NCBI GenBank assembly: GCA_029204225.1
Contig: CM055103.1
Coordinates: 40,835,368-40,899,367 of the forward strand
DNA length: 64,000 nucleotides
Reading direction: 5' to 3'
Source of the DNA: Diphasiastrum complanatum
Lineage: Eukaryota; Streptophyta; Lycopodiopsida; Lycopodiales; Lycopodiaceae
The notes beneath the pieces were generated by a model. That model worked only from the letters and a program-made list of their open reading frames with translations. It was not told where the DNA came from and did not search any database. Shown here one piece after another: positions 49,001 to 58,031 of this stretch; within the stretch, counting starts at the first letter, position 1, and every line of letters begins with the position of its first letter. Both the position numbers and the translations under genes were made by a program.

Positions 49001-50195
49001 TGGTGCTTAGGGAGTATTTGTTTGAGCTCGAGATCCTTTATTTATGATTTGTAAAGTCAAAATTAGCTATATTTTTTTCTTCATCGAGTATCAGCCTAAA
49101 GTCCATGTTAACACTGGCTATCTATTCATGAAGTATCAGCGTAGTGTACATGTTAATGATTGTTAGCAAATTGATGTGCTTTCATGAGATACTATAACTA
49201 GCCTGACATTGAGGATGAGACTGTGTCACACATGCTTGTAAAGGATTGCTCTTGCCTGAAACCTTTCAAGAAGGGCCATGTTAGATTCTATGTTACACCT
49301 ATTATTTGGTTCTTTCAGTAAAAGCTTCTCTCTTCTTTGGAGTTTTACTGGTCTTTCAATGTCTTCTAAAGCTTGCTTAGTGTTTGTATGGTTCCTCAAG
49401 CATTTTGTTTTCTACTTGGCTGGTGTGGCAGTTCATAGCATCAACACCAACCTTATTTCCTGCAGAGTACGTGACAGAGTTTCAAAATTGTCTTGACAAG
49501 ACTCCTTCTGTCCCTTTTTCCAAAATCAAAGCTATAATTAGGCAGGAGCTCGGTTGTCCATTGGAAGAAGTTTATGAGTTTGTTGATGAGGTGCCCCTTG
49601 CCTCTGCCTCTGTTGCTCAGGTAATAGTTATTAAGCCTCTGGTAAATGCTCTCTTGCTGGAAGACATGCAAAACTAAATGTACATTTTCTTCTCGATTTT
49701 TCTTCCTGTGTGGATTTTAGTCCGAGTTTCGTGGATATAATCCTTTGACTCAAAAAACTACTGGCAAATTTTTCTCTCTGTTGATTCTTAAGCTAGCAAA
49801 TTTCTCCACAGAAGCTTTGGCTGTAAATGTATTTCAGTAGACGATCTTTTGTTGTTATGGAATACAAGTCAAAAGCTTCAGTATAATCAACTTGTGCTGT
49901 GACACTCATTCATGAACATTGTTGTTCTTGCAGATTATGAATTGGCATCTATCATTCTCCTAAGCTTTTGCATTTGTATGTGCATTCAATTTAGGTTTCT
50001 GGAAGTGGTTTCCACTTTTAGATACTGTTTTGCATGCAGGTACATGCGGCAAGGTTGAGGGGAAGTCGGAAGGAGGTAGTCATCAAGGTGTTGAAGCCTG
50101 GCGTTGAGGACATTTTGACAACAGATCTAAATTTCCTGTATATTGCTGCAAGGGTGTTGGAATTTTTGAATCCACAGCTCAGTAGCACTTCACTG
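45192..50195 (+). CDS. ABC1 (ADCK/UbiB-like) atypical kinase gene, 5' half
   Basis: Multi-exon gene: exons 45192-45227 (tentative), 45719-45881, 48146-48288, 48692-48802, 49432-49620, 50040-50195. All junctions are GT-AG and the phases agree across every join, giving about 266 residues. A Ser/Arg-rich N-terminus (likely organellar transit peptide) is followed by the ABC1 signature: FERLGATYIKLGQ (KxGQ), an Ala/Ser-rich loop PLASASVAQVHAA replacing the Gly loop, and the catalytic-lysine strand VVIKVLKPG. ABC1Ks act in plastid or mitochondrial lipid/quinone metabolism. It resembles plant ABC1Ks with a DWSPGPMQLR block, perhaps ABC1K4-like. The catalytic half is not found by 64 kb, so the gene either continues through a long TE-filled intron or is truncated. 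Confidence 0.88.
45719..45881 (+). CDS. ABC1K exon 2, transit-peptide-like
   Basis: Acceptor ATGTGCTAG, donor CCCCAG|GTATAA. It encodes EGWNVSFGNGSLPRSLFTRG then SRRLYGATRLWARAASSSS. Rich in Ser/Arg and poor in acid, as in organelle-targeting sequences. It ends after one base of a codon (phase 1). Confidence 0.7.
46019..46056. repeat. (GA)n microsatellite in ABC1K intron
   Basis: 19 GA units, about 140 bp after the exon ending 45881. Confidence 0.97.
46480..47585 (+). mobile_element. Decayed gypsy gag/RT inside an ABC1K intron
   Basis: + strand gag core EFLCGKASSWW near 46510-46545 and RT palm GHYEFLVLPFGLTNASATL, VVVCLDDMFIHSKTFEEHV at 47300-47460, with stops throughout. It lies wholly within the 45882-48145 intron in the gene's orientation. 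The gag resembles the minus copy at 18.0 kb. Confidence 0.75.
47615..47679. repeat. Palindromic-word locus (GCGAATCGC/GCGATTCGC)
   Basis: GCGATTTGC, GCGAATCGCGATTTGC and GCGAATTGCGATTCGC alternate within 60 bp, ending in TGCAACTATGA, the same 11 bases that end the locus at 50290-50479. Inside an ABC1K intron. Confidence 0.55.
48146..48288 (+). CDS. ABC1K exon 3
   Basis: Acceptor CCTTGTTCAG, donor CGA|GTGAGA; 143 nt completes the phase-1 codon. It encodes RLQKFNELVKEVVETAINTG, PRGAFRLYQGIEAAASVGAE and WLIELSR, the helical segment before the KxGQ motif. Confidence 0.85.
48692..48802 (+). CDS. ABC1K exon 4, KxGQ motif
   Basis: Acceptor CTTCTGCAG, donor CAG|GTTTTG; 37 codons: MQKSRDSRFLQDWSPGPMQL then RQLFERLGATYIKLGQ. 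The KxGQ motif is the family hallmark, folding over the active site. Confidence 0.92.
49432..49620 (+). CDS. ABC1K exon 5
   Basis: Acceptor GTGTGGCAG, donor CAG|GTAATA; 63 codons: FIASTPTLFPAEYVTEFQNC, the IKAIIRQELGCPLEEVYEFV helix block, and PLASASVAQ, the Ala-rich nucleotide loop that characterises ABC1 kinases. Confidence 0.93.
50040..50195 (+). CDS. ABC1K exon 6, catalytic-lysine strand
   Basis: Acceptor TTTGCATGCAG, donor CTG|GTTGGT; 52 codons: VHAARLRGSRKEVVIKVLKP then GVEDILTTDLNFLYIAARVL. The Lys in VVIKV is the expected ATP-contacting lysine. The next exon was not found. Confidence 0.92.
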
Positions 50196-50289
50196 GTTGG
50201 TCACTATTTCTAAAGTGCTGTATATGTCCAATATTTGTTGATTTGTGGTTTTCTCATGCTTCTACATTTGATGTGTAGGTATTGAATCT

Positions 50290-50479
50290 GATTTTCATTC
50301 AGTAGTTGCAAGCCGATTCGAATTGATTTGAACTGCCTAGCTGGGTTCAAATCGGGGGGCTGGTTTGAACCGTTTGTTGCTGGTTTTTTTTTTGTGCAAA
50401 AGATGGTTAGAACCGGACCCCGGTTCGAACCGGTTTTGAACGGTTTGGTGGTTTGAACCGTGGTTCGATGCAACTATGA
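50290..50479. repeat. Palindromic-word locus (GGTTTGAACCG)
   Basis: GGTTTGAACCG, GGTTCGAACCGG, GGTTTTGAACGG, GGTTTGAACCG and variants recur at least six times with complements. The locus ends TGCAACTATGA and lies downstream of ABC1K exon 6, probably in its intron. Confidence 0.6.
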
Positions 50480-50929
50480 TAACCTTGACTTGTTGCATGT
50501 ATAGTTTCAAGTATTTTAACATTGCGGATATGATTTTAAATATCTCAAGGTTTAAGCTGTTCTTTCTCTGAGGAAAAAATCAGTCAAATATCAATTGGAC
50601 TTGAAAAAATATGCATATGTAGTTTGTCAGCTTCTAGTTGTTGACAGTTACATGGGGTGAAAAGGACCCTTAAATATGGCCAGAAGTGCAACTTACTGAA
50701 TACCATTTGATCTAAAAGGCTTACACATGAGGAGGGTGTTAAATTAAGAGGCCCAAGCGAAGGATGAATGAAAGGCTTTCTTTCAAAGGTTATAAAAAAA
50801 GGAAGGGTGTTAATGCCCTCCGGTGAGGATTTAGAAGCTTAGTGTAGCTAGAATAGCTGAGAAAAGCCTTTTTCTGGATGCTTCATGGTAGGTTGTTGGG
50901 TGTTCACATAGCGGGTTGTCATTGATTCA
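50480..50929. other. Unassigned, probable ABC1K intron
   Basis: No feature recognised. Confidence 0.35.
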
Positions 50930-51348
50930 GTAATTGTTGGAGATTAATTTTGGGCGATCTTCCTTGCACATCGTTTCTCAGAATTCTTTTCGGAATCTCA
51001 GGTGTTGATGTGCTAGGAAACATTTTCTTAAAACTTCACCTTCTAGAAGTGGGTACTAGCTATCAATTCTTTTTCCCAACACTATCAGAGACAACTTCGA
51101 CCGCAAGATTTCAATTTTATCAGGCTGGCTGAAAATTTTTAGCCTCTAGACCTCTTTAATTTGAGCACAATGTGATCTTCGATGAAAATCTTGCACCTTA
51201 GGTTGAAGAGCATGAAAAGCACGGAACTAGTAAGTTCTTTCTCCTCATTGATTCTGGAGAGGAGATAGTTATCCAAGAACCTCATGACTCACAAGGGCAA
51301 GAGCAAGCCAAATTTGATGACTCAAGGAAGCGCTAGACAAGGCGAACA
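50930..51348 (+). pseudogene. Copia pol remnant, left of the Tat-like insertion
   Basis: + strand scraps GDLPCTSFLRILFGISGVDV and NVIFDEN (the copia integrase-RT linker usually has DVVFDE), then EEIVIQEPHDSQGQEQAKFD. Heavily decayed. The sequence resumes at 60675 after the Tat-like element, joined through the duplicated GAACA. Confidence 0.5.
51344..51348. repeat. Target-site duplication GAACA, left
   Basis: GAACA directly before the LTR start TGATGAG; repeated at 60675-60679. Confidence 0.9.
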
Positions 51349-53812
51349 TGATGAGATATAAAATGACCCCTAAACAAGTTCTCGATGTGAAGAAAATGGT
51401 AAAGGAGTCAGTCTATGTCTCGATTACAGTTCAAGCTAACATAAATTCTTGGGACTGATTTATCGTAAAGACCGAGCCAATCAATTGTTCGAAGGCTTTC
51501 TGGCTCTCTTCAGTCCAAGAAAAAGGTTCGCCCTCTCTCAGTAGTCTCACTAATGGAGAAATGAGAGAAGAATGATTACTCAGAAACTTCCTATAATAGC
51601 CCACTCTCCCTAGGAAATATCGCAACTCTTTCAAGGTGGCGGGGGGTAGCATCAGTTCCAGTTAGTCAAGGTCATATGGGTCAGGCAATGGCCGTTGGGG
51701 TTTCTTAGAATCAATCGGCTTATACCTGGCTTATTAGTGGTTCTCAATAACCGAAGCAAGTGTTTGCAAAGTTCAGTTTATGTTCAGCAATTAGACAACA
51801 CTGTAATTTGTTCAATCCAGACAGTGTTATTAATTAAACTACAAACAACACCTTGTTTTACTAAGTAATCATGAACAAAGTTTTCAAGCACTAATCAGTG
51901 GGGCAATTAGCAAATGACATATAGGTTTAGTGTTTCCCTTAATGCGGTTATTGCTTTTACATCTGCCAGGCGTTCAGCTCACCAAACAAGCCTGCAGCAA
52001 ACGATTGATTCCCAAATCTGGGATTTATTTTATAATTGTTGTTATCAGTCAAACCAATCGTCGAAACCAACTCAAATTTGGTTCAAGCAGTTATTTATGG
52101 TTAGAGCAATGATGAGAGATCAGTATAATGACCTAATGCCGCGGATAGGAAATAGGGCAATCTGCAAGAAGGGGTATGGCTGGGAGAACGATGGACAGGG
52201 TTTGGAGCTGTAGGCAGCGAGGAAGCAAGAGGAGGGAGCGCAGTTTAGGAAGGAGATAAGGGCGCAGGTAAGCAAACTGGCCAGGCAAGGGGAGAAGGGA
52301 GAGCGAGCCAAGACACTTTCTTCCCACCCAGGCAGGAGCAAGGTCGCAAGACAGGAGGGAATGGCAGGTAAAAGAGTGGGTGGACAGGGGACGTAGCAGG
52401 GAGACCACAGGCGGAGGTAATGGACCGCAGGCAGCGTAGGCAGGCAAATAGAATAGGGAGAGAGGGGCAGGGTCGATGGCATTCAGCAGGATGGAGCGCG
52501 AGCAGGTGGAGCGCGAATAAGTTTTCCTTTCCCTACACGCAGGCAGGAATTTTGGAGAGCTTTTCCAATGTTTCTGTGAAGCGAGCTCCCTCAATGATTT
52601 TCTGTAGGCACTCAAGAAAAAGAATGATCGTTGCTAAATCAAAACTGGTTTTGAAGAATCTTTACAGTGTTTCTGTGAAGCAACTTCACTCAGCGATTTT
52701 CTACACAGGTAGTTAGAAAGGTAGATGGTATTGGCCTTCCTGACCAACGATGGAAAGGCTTCTCTCCAGGAAAATTGAACTAGCCACAAATGTGGCTGTT
52801 TACCAATGATTGCAAAGCCTATAGATGGACGGTTTACCCTTTAAAACAGCCAAGAGGTTGGCACTCGGGTAGGCAAACTACAAGCAATTTGTTGGCTTCT
52901 ATGATAACAATAGACAAGGCAAAGAGTGTAGTCCTTTCAAACAGTCCTTAGAACTTAGTAACTTGAAAGAAACAACAGCCTTGTAATTGGTATTGCAAAC
53001 AAGTGACTGCTCATAAAATCTACAACAAAAAGCCAGCAACCTCCAACAGGGCCTGCAATCACAAGATTAAAGACTGCAAAAGCAAATAACATCAAATCTA
53101 ATTCCACAAATGAAATGTTGAAAACACAATGCTAAAGATCAAACCAATGAATCAATAGCAGTGAAATAGGATAGACAGCAAATTGGAAGAGGCTGAGAGT
53201 GGAGGCACCAAGCATAACAACTTCTTCTCCTTCCTTCTCTCTTCACCTTCTCACCAAAAGCTCTCTGCACACAAGTTTCTCTCTACAAGCTTTTCTCTCT
53301 CTCTCCAAGAAGATGACAATGAGAATGGGAATGCTGTCCCACACCTCTCCCTATACGTAGGGGCTCAATGGGCTGGAGGTGCACCCCTTCAAGAAATGGG
53401 GCACCTCCTTATGACTTTTGAAAAACTGACTCTAAAAATAGGGCACTGGCCCAAATTCGTTTTTTAGCACCTAACTTGGCCTCAACTTGCAATTTCAAAG
53501 TCAAGTTGGGCCCTATTTACGGTTTCAGTTTTTATGGGCTCACAGTCAAGTTTTTAATTACTAGAACTGTACTACGAAAATACTTGGCACCTCCTAGTCC
53601 CGACAAACCCAAATACTAGGGACATAGGCCACATAAATAAAATTTTCATACAACGTAAATTAGCAAATTAACAGTATTTTAATAGCAGTGCAACCGGCCA
53701 TTATGGGCCATTTACGCGTCGTTTTTTAATAGTTCCGCCCCAGTGTAATAGCGCGCGGCGACGATTTTTCATCGAAAATAGCTTGAAAAAGGGGTCTTTT
53801 TCCCCACAAACA
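51349..53812 (-). repeat. 3' LTR of Tat-like element
   Basis: 2464 bp, TGATGAG...AAACA on + strand. The ends match 58032-60674 closely, but the middle (about 52136-52705) is unrelated to the corresponding middle of the other LTR. That block includes a ~40-bp motif duplicated at 52569 and 52669 (TTTCTGTGAAGC). It also lacks ~110 bp present at 59815-59930 of the partner. The outer part contains an RT scrap (51431-51652). Confidence 0.88.
51431..51652 (-). pseudogene. RT thumb fragment carried inside the LTR
   Basis: The minus strand encodes LKELRYFLGRVGYYRKFLSN and EPFSWTEESQKAFEQL, the gypsy RT thumb/connection region. The same fragment sits in the other LTR (about 58113-58336), so it was part of the LTR before insertion. 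Confidence 0.75.
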
Positions 53813-54592
53813 GTGGCGACCTTCACGGGAAAAGAATGGTCCCCATTCTTCGAACTCAGCATCTCAGGTTACACAAAGACCAATGGGCCAGCCAATAGCA
53901 TCCTAGGCTGACCCAAAAGCCATACAGCAACATGTCTTCAAGATGAGCAACAACAAATTACCCCCCTGGACCGGCCAATAGCATCCTAGGCCGACCCAAA
54001 AAGGTTCCAATCATCACAAGAACTTCTTGAAGAACACCATCGCAGGTCCTGCATACAAGGCTTGATAATACTGTAACACAATCAGATCACAATTAGTAGC
54101 TTAGTTCATTTTCAATCATCATTTAAAGTTCCAGTGCCTTATCCATTGGGCTATGGAGTCCGGTCACAAATCATAGGGCAAATCATCATAGGGTTTCAAA
54201 TTTTCACATATCATATAAAGTTCAGAAGCGCCAGGTGCTAAATTTTGCAAAACCAACACGAGTGCTGGTTACCTCACGTTGTGGAATTACTGGCTGGGTA
54301 AAGTAGTAAGTTATACTACTGGTAGCGTTTGGGGTTGATCTATCGTTGTTGCTTCTGCATAAACCTCAGAAGTTTTGTCATGTCATTCTTGCTAAATTTG
54401 CAGCTAGGCTCTCTTTGGTATGTCTAAAAGGAGTTAACTGTAGAAATTCGTTCACTACCCTGACTGCTTTCTTCACAGCTCGGGGTTTCAGTTCTTCCAT
54501 TCTTACAATAGTAGCTTCTAACTAGCGAATTCCGTACTGGGCATAAGGTTTCAGAGCTAGCCACACATCTGCCTCACCTCGAATAAATTCAC
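53813..54592 (-). other. 3' non-coding region and plus-strand primer site of Tat-like element
   Basis: Next to the LTR the minus strand reads GTGAAGGTCGCCAC, comparable to Tat/Athila ends. A repeat GCCAATAGCATCCTAGGC..GACCC occurs at 53894 and 53976. A tRNA-Arg 5' fragment lies at 54130-54160. 54590-54370 may continue the RNase H ORF in another frame (EFIRGEADVWLALKPYAQYG). Confidence 0.6.
54130..54160 (-). tRNA. tRNA-Arg 5' fragment (not functional)
   Basis: The minus strand GACTCCATAGCCCAATGGAT followed by AAGGCACTGG matches the acceptor, D-arm and start of the anticodon stem of plant tRNA-Arg. The anticodon loop and 3' half are absent, so this is a fragment, perhaps captured by the element. 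Confidence 0.6.
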
Positions 54593-55023
54593 TCACATCG
54601 AAACAGGTCCACAACCATAGAAGACATCGTGATCAAATGCTTCATTAGCTAGTCTGTCTGCTTCATGATTGTATTCCCTTCTGATATGCTGAATATCAAC
54701 TCCAACAAACAGCCTCATTAGTCTTTGAATCTCCCTAATGTACACGGCCAGGACAGGATTTTTCACATCCCACACGCCAGTAACCAAGTTGCATATAAGT
54801 GCAGAATCTCCTCTAGCCGTCAAGTGAGTCACTTTTTTATGAAAGGCCAGTTTCATTCCTGCTAATAGTGCTTTGGCTTCTGCCATGTTGCAAGTGAACC
54901 TTTTACCTAAACAGGCTCCTAGTTTGGCAATAAGGACTCCATGTTCAGATTTTAGGATCACTCCAACGGTGCCAACAAGTCGGCTACCACCATCAAACCA
55001 TTAATTCGCTTTCATTGTCGGTT
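54593..55023 (-). pseudogene. Separate RNase H ORF downstream of integrase
   Basis: Starts MTNTTMKPTMKAN just past the integrase stop, followed by one TAA and then WFDGGSRLVGTVGVIL. Open from 54961 to 54593. It has all four RNase H acidic positions: D of FDGGS, E of NMAEAKALLAG, D of ARGDSALI, D of NHEADRLANEA. This is the plant/archaeal-type RNase H (RVT_3) known as an extra domain in Tat elements. Here it is a distinct ORF after integrase. One stop separates the first Asp from any ATG. Confidence 0.75.
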
Positions 55024-55044
55024 TCATGGTTGTATTTGTCATGG

Positions 55045-55665
55045 TCACACATAATAGGGTTTTACCTTATTGATATTGACGGGGGTATCCATATCTCTAC
55101 CATGCATGTCGCTAAGAATCACAGTATTATTCTTAGAAACTTTCTTGAGAACATATGGACCTAACCAAATAGGCATTAATTTTCCAGGGAATAATTTCCT
55201 TCTAGCATCATAAAACAGGACCAATTGTCCTTTCCGAAACTGGTACTTCTTAGCTTTGAGATCGTGGAGCTCCTTCAACCTTTTCTTTTTCCGTTCTATT
55301 TGCAACAAGGCTCTAGACCTCTTCTCATCCAATTTGTTTAATACCAATATCCGTTGAATAATAGCAGACTCATATGGCAAATCGTGTTCTTTGGAGAATC
55401 TTAGTGTTTCCAATTCGATCTCGATAGGCAATACGCTCTCTACGCCATAGACCAAGAAAAATGGGGTTTGGCCAGTGCTCGTTTTATAGGCTAAGTTATA
55501 AGCCCATACTGCAGCTGGAACTTTAGAATCCCAATCTCTTTTTCCATCAGAGACCGTCTTCTTAATGATTTCCACCAATTTCTTGTTTGTACTCTCCACC
55601 TGCCCATTGGCCTGTGGATTGTAAGGTGTGGTTTTATTATGCTTTATACTCAATCTTTTCGTAAG
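55045..55665 (-). pseudogene. Integrase, C-terminal half
   Basis: The minus strand begins LSIKHNKTTPYNPQANGQVE, containing the catalytic Glu, continues AYNLAYKTSTGQTPFFLVYG, and ends in a basic C-terminal domain FRKGQLVLFYDARRKLFPGK...KVKPYYV (stop 55045). The zinc-binding domain and both catalytic Asp are missing: the preceding frame jumps from GLSKAKQ straight to this block near 55660-55690. Confidence 0.85.
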
Positions 55666-55876
55666 GTTCTGAATGACCTTGTTTAGCTTTTGACAGACCT
55701 CTAGGCAATTCTAAGGTGGTCAGGTAATGGGCTAAAGCTTGATACCATTGTGGTACTGCTTCGACATCCAATTTAAACATTTTACGATTCCCATCGTCCA
55801 TTGGGTCAAATGGGACTTCTTGCAATGACCCATGTTCTTCAACAAATACATCAATGTGAGGTTGAGAATTCTTCAA
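55666..55876 (-). pseudogene. RNase H-integrase linker
   Basis: PQWYQALAHYLTTLELPRGL then SKAKQ, the typical linker before a gypsy integrase zinc domain; it ends at the integrase deletion. Confidence 0.7.
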
Positions 55877-55877
55877 G

Positions 55878-56390
55878 TCATCTACTTTCTTCTCTTGACT
55901 TTACCAGGCTATAATCACATAGACAATCCACCAAATTCTTGGCTTTGGGCGGTTTGTTTCTCAACTCATAATCGAATTCTTCAAGAACAACAAGCCACTT
56001 GACAAGTCTATCTGGCGGGTGAAGTTTGTTCAACATAAGTTTAATAGCAGTGGTAGGAGCATAAATGATTACTTTCCGATAAATAAGATAGTGTCTGAAC
56101 TTAGACACAACAAAATGTACCGCTAGGCACACTCTTTCTCCATAATTGTATCTAGTTTCGACACTCTTCAACTTGACACCAACAAAGGCTTTGGGGTGTA
56201 ACATCTTTGGTTCCTCAATCTGGAACAAGGCACAATTTAGGGCCAAAGGTCCAGCAACAACAATAAGATGGAATCCTTTGTCCCATTTGGGAGGTCTGAG
56301 AATTGGTGCTTTCGTCAAGGCATCTTTCAGATGATCAAACATGTACTGACACTCCTCACTCAGTCCACAAGAAGGGTTTATCTTTTGCAA
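55878..56390 (-). pseudogene. Gypsy RNase H with lost catalytic residues
   Basis: The minus strand reads LRPPKWDKGFHLIVVAGPLA, where active gypsy RNases H have VxTDAS; the first Asp is absent. YNYGERVCLAVHF keeps the Glu, but the TDH block reads YAPTTAIKLM. It ends LVKWLVVLEEFDYELRNKPP. Loss of gypsy RNase H activity with an extra RNase H elsewhere is known for Tat elements. Confidence 0.8.
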
Positions 56391-56514
56391 GGAGCTCTAC
56401 TAAAGGCAAAGTGATCTTGCTATAATCTTTTAAGAACCTCCTGTAATACCCTACACTCCCTAAAAAGGATCTGACACCTTTTACATTAATGGGGGCATGC
56501 ATCTCTCTGACACC

Positions 56515-57183
56515 CTAGACTTTAGCTGGATCGGTAGTTATCCCGTCCTTGCTTATAACATGTCCAAGGAGAATACCGTATGGAACCACAAAAAGGCATT
56601 TCCTAGTTAGTGCTACAGACTTTTCTCTGCACACTTCAAAACATTCCTTGAGTACTCTGATGTGGTCCTCAATATTGTTGGTTGCTATACAGATGTCATC
56701 CATAAACACTTTAATGTGATCAGACACCAGGTTTCCAAAGGATTCGCTCATAAACCTCTGGTATGTGCCCGGGGCATTACAAAGTCCAAATGGCATGACA
56801 TGATAAGCATATGTGCCGAATGGAGTCGTAAAAGTCGTCTTAAGCTTATCTTCAGGAGCTATGGCTATTTGGTTATAGCCCGCGAAACAGTCCATAAAAG
56901 TATACATCTGTTTTCCAGCTAATTGATCAAACATTTGGTCAATGAAGGGTAAAGGGTAGTAGTCCTTTACAGTACTCCTGTTAAGGGGTTTAAAGTCCAC
57001 ACAAACTCTGATTCGTCCATACTTCTTAACTTTGGGTACAATTGCCGAACACCATTCAATATTGATGACAGGGAATATAAGGCCAGCTTTCCTCATTTTT
57101 CGGATTTCCTCAGCTACAGGTGCCATGAGATGTTGAGCTAACCTCCTTTGTCGTTCCCTGACAGGCTTTACATCAGGTTTCAA
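56515..57183 (-). pseudogene. Tat-like reverse transcriptase
   Basis: 222 codons: VKPVRERQRRLAQHLMAPVA, GLIFPVINIEWCSAIVPKVK, IRVCVDFKPLNRSTVKDYYP, VMPFGLCNAPGTYQRFM and the active site VFMDDICIATN. Palm and fingers appear intact. The frame runs from the end of the protease ORF to a stop near 56515, where RNase H resumes in another frame. Confidence 0.88.
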
Positions 57184-57960
57184 CGGGATTCGATGAACTG
57201 CTCATCATAATTCCAGGCAAACACACCCTTTGCACCTACCAAGAAATTTGATATCAACTTTTTGGGCTCCTTATCTAGGTAAGCTCCGACTAACAGCACT
57301 TTATCCTCATTATGAGCGTCACACATAATCTTATCCGCATCGGCGTCTCTAACACATACTAGAGGTTCACAACCCTCGTGCTGTTCAATTAGCAGCAACG
57401 CTGCTTCCTTGGAATTAGACTCTTCAGAATCACTGGACACGGAATCTTCACCCTCCCAATATGTATCAGGGATCTCCACCCTTTCGCTCTCAGGCAAATT
57501 CGGATATGCATTCACAATCACTCTTTTCTTCCCACGGCCAAAAATCAAATGACCACTGGAAATATCAACTAAACAGTCGGTCTTCCTAAGCCACGGTCGA
57601 CCTAATAGCATAGCATATGCTTCTCTACCGGCCTGCATACGCACAACGTAAAAGTCTACTTTGGCAACTTTCCCAGCCACACTCACAGACAACCCACTCA
57701 GTATACCTTCAGCTTTCAACCTCGAGTTGTCAGCTAGCTTCAGGGTCAAGTTCCCACCATCCACTAAATCCAAATTCAATCTCTCACACAAATTAGCATT
57801 CATAACATTTACTGCAGCTCCAGCATCGACTATAACATCAGCAATCAACAGCCCGTCAACAATAGCATCGACTTTGGGACAGCTCTTCTCTAATCCATTG
57901 TTCGATACTACTTCAACCATAATAGGCTTATGCCCATCAAGCCATCGAATTCTTAACACC
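57180..57960 (-). pseudogene. Tat-like aspartic protease region
   Basis: The frame open from 58031 to 57180 starts in leader sequence. Protease homology begins about IRWLDGHKPIMVEVVSNNGL; the active-site strand is ADVIVDAGAAVNVMN (D-A-G where D-S/T-G is usual) and the second motif is AMLLGRPWLRKTDCLVD. A Ser/Glu-rich linker to RT follows. No gag precedes it. Confidence 0.82.
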
Positions 57961-58011
57961 TCTCTGTACCTCCAAGTACAATAGAGCCAGAAATCGAAAG
58001 GAACTCGTGCT

Positions 58012-58030
58012 CCTCCCGGCAGACACACCA
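58012..58030 (-). other. Primer-binding site of Tat-like element
   Basis: Next to the 5' LTR the minus strand reads TTGGTGTGTCTGCCGGGAGG, resembling the Tat/Athila tRNA-Asp-type site TGGCGCCGTTGCCGGGG with changes. Confidence 0.6.
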
Positions 58031-58031
58031 A

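Noticed and set aside
52120-52615. ORFs of 98-160 codons inside the left LTR
   Set aside because: Overlap each other on both strands in G/A-rich LTR sequence absent from the partner LTR; no domain.
54130-54160. A functional tRNA-Arg gene
   Set aside because: Only the 5' half is present; no anticodon loop, T-arm or 3' acceptor strand follows.
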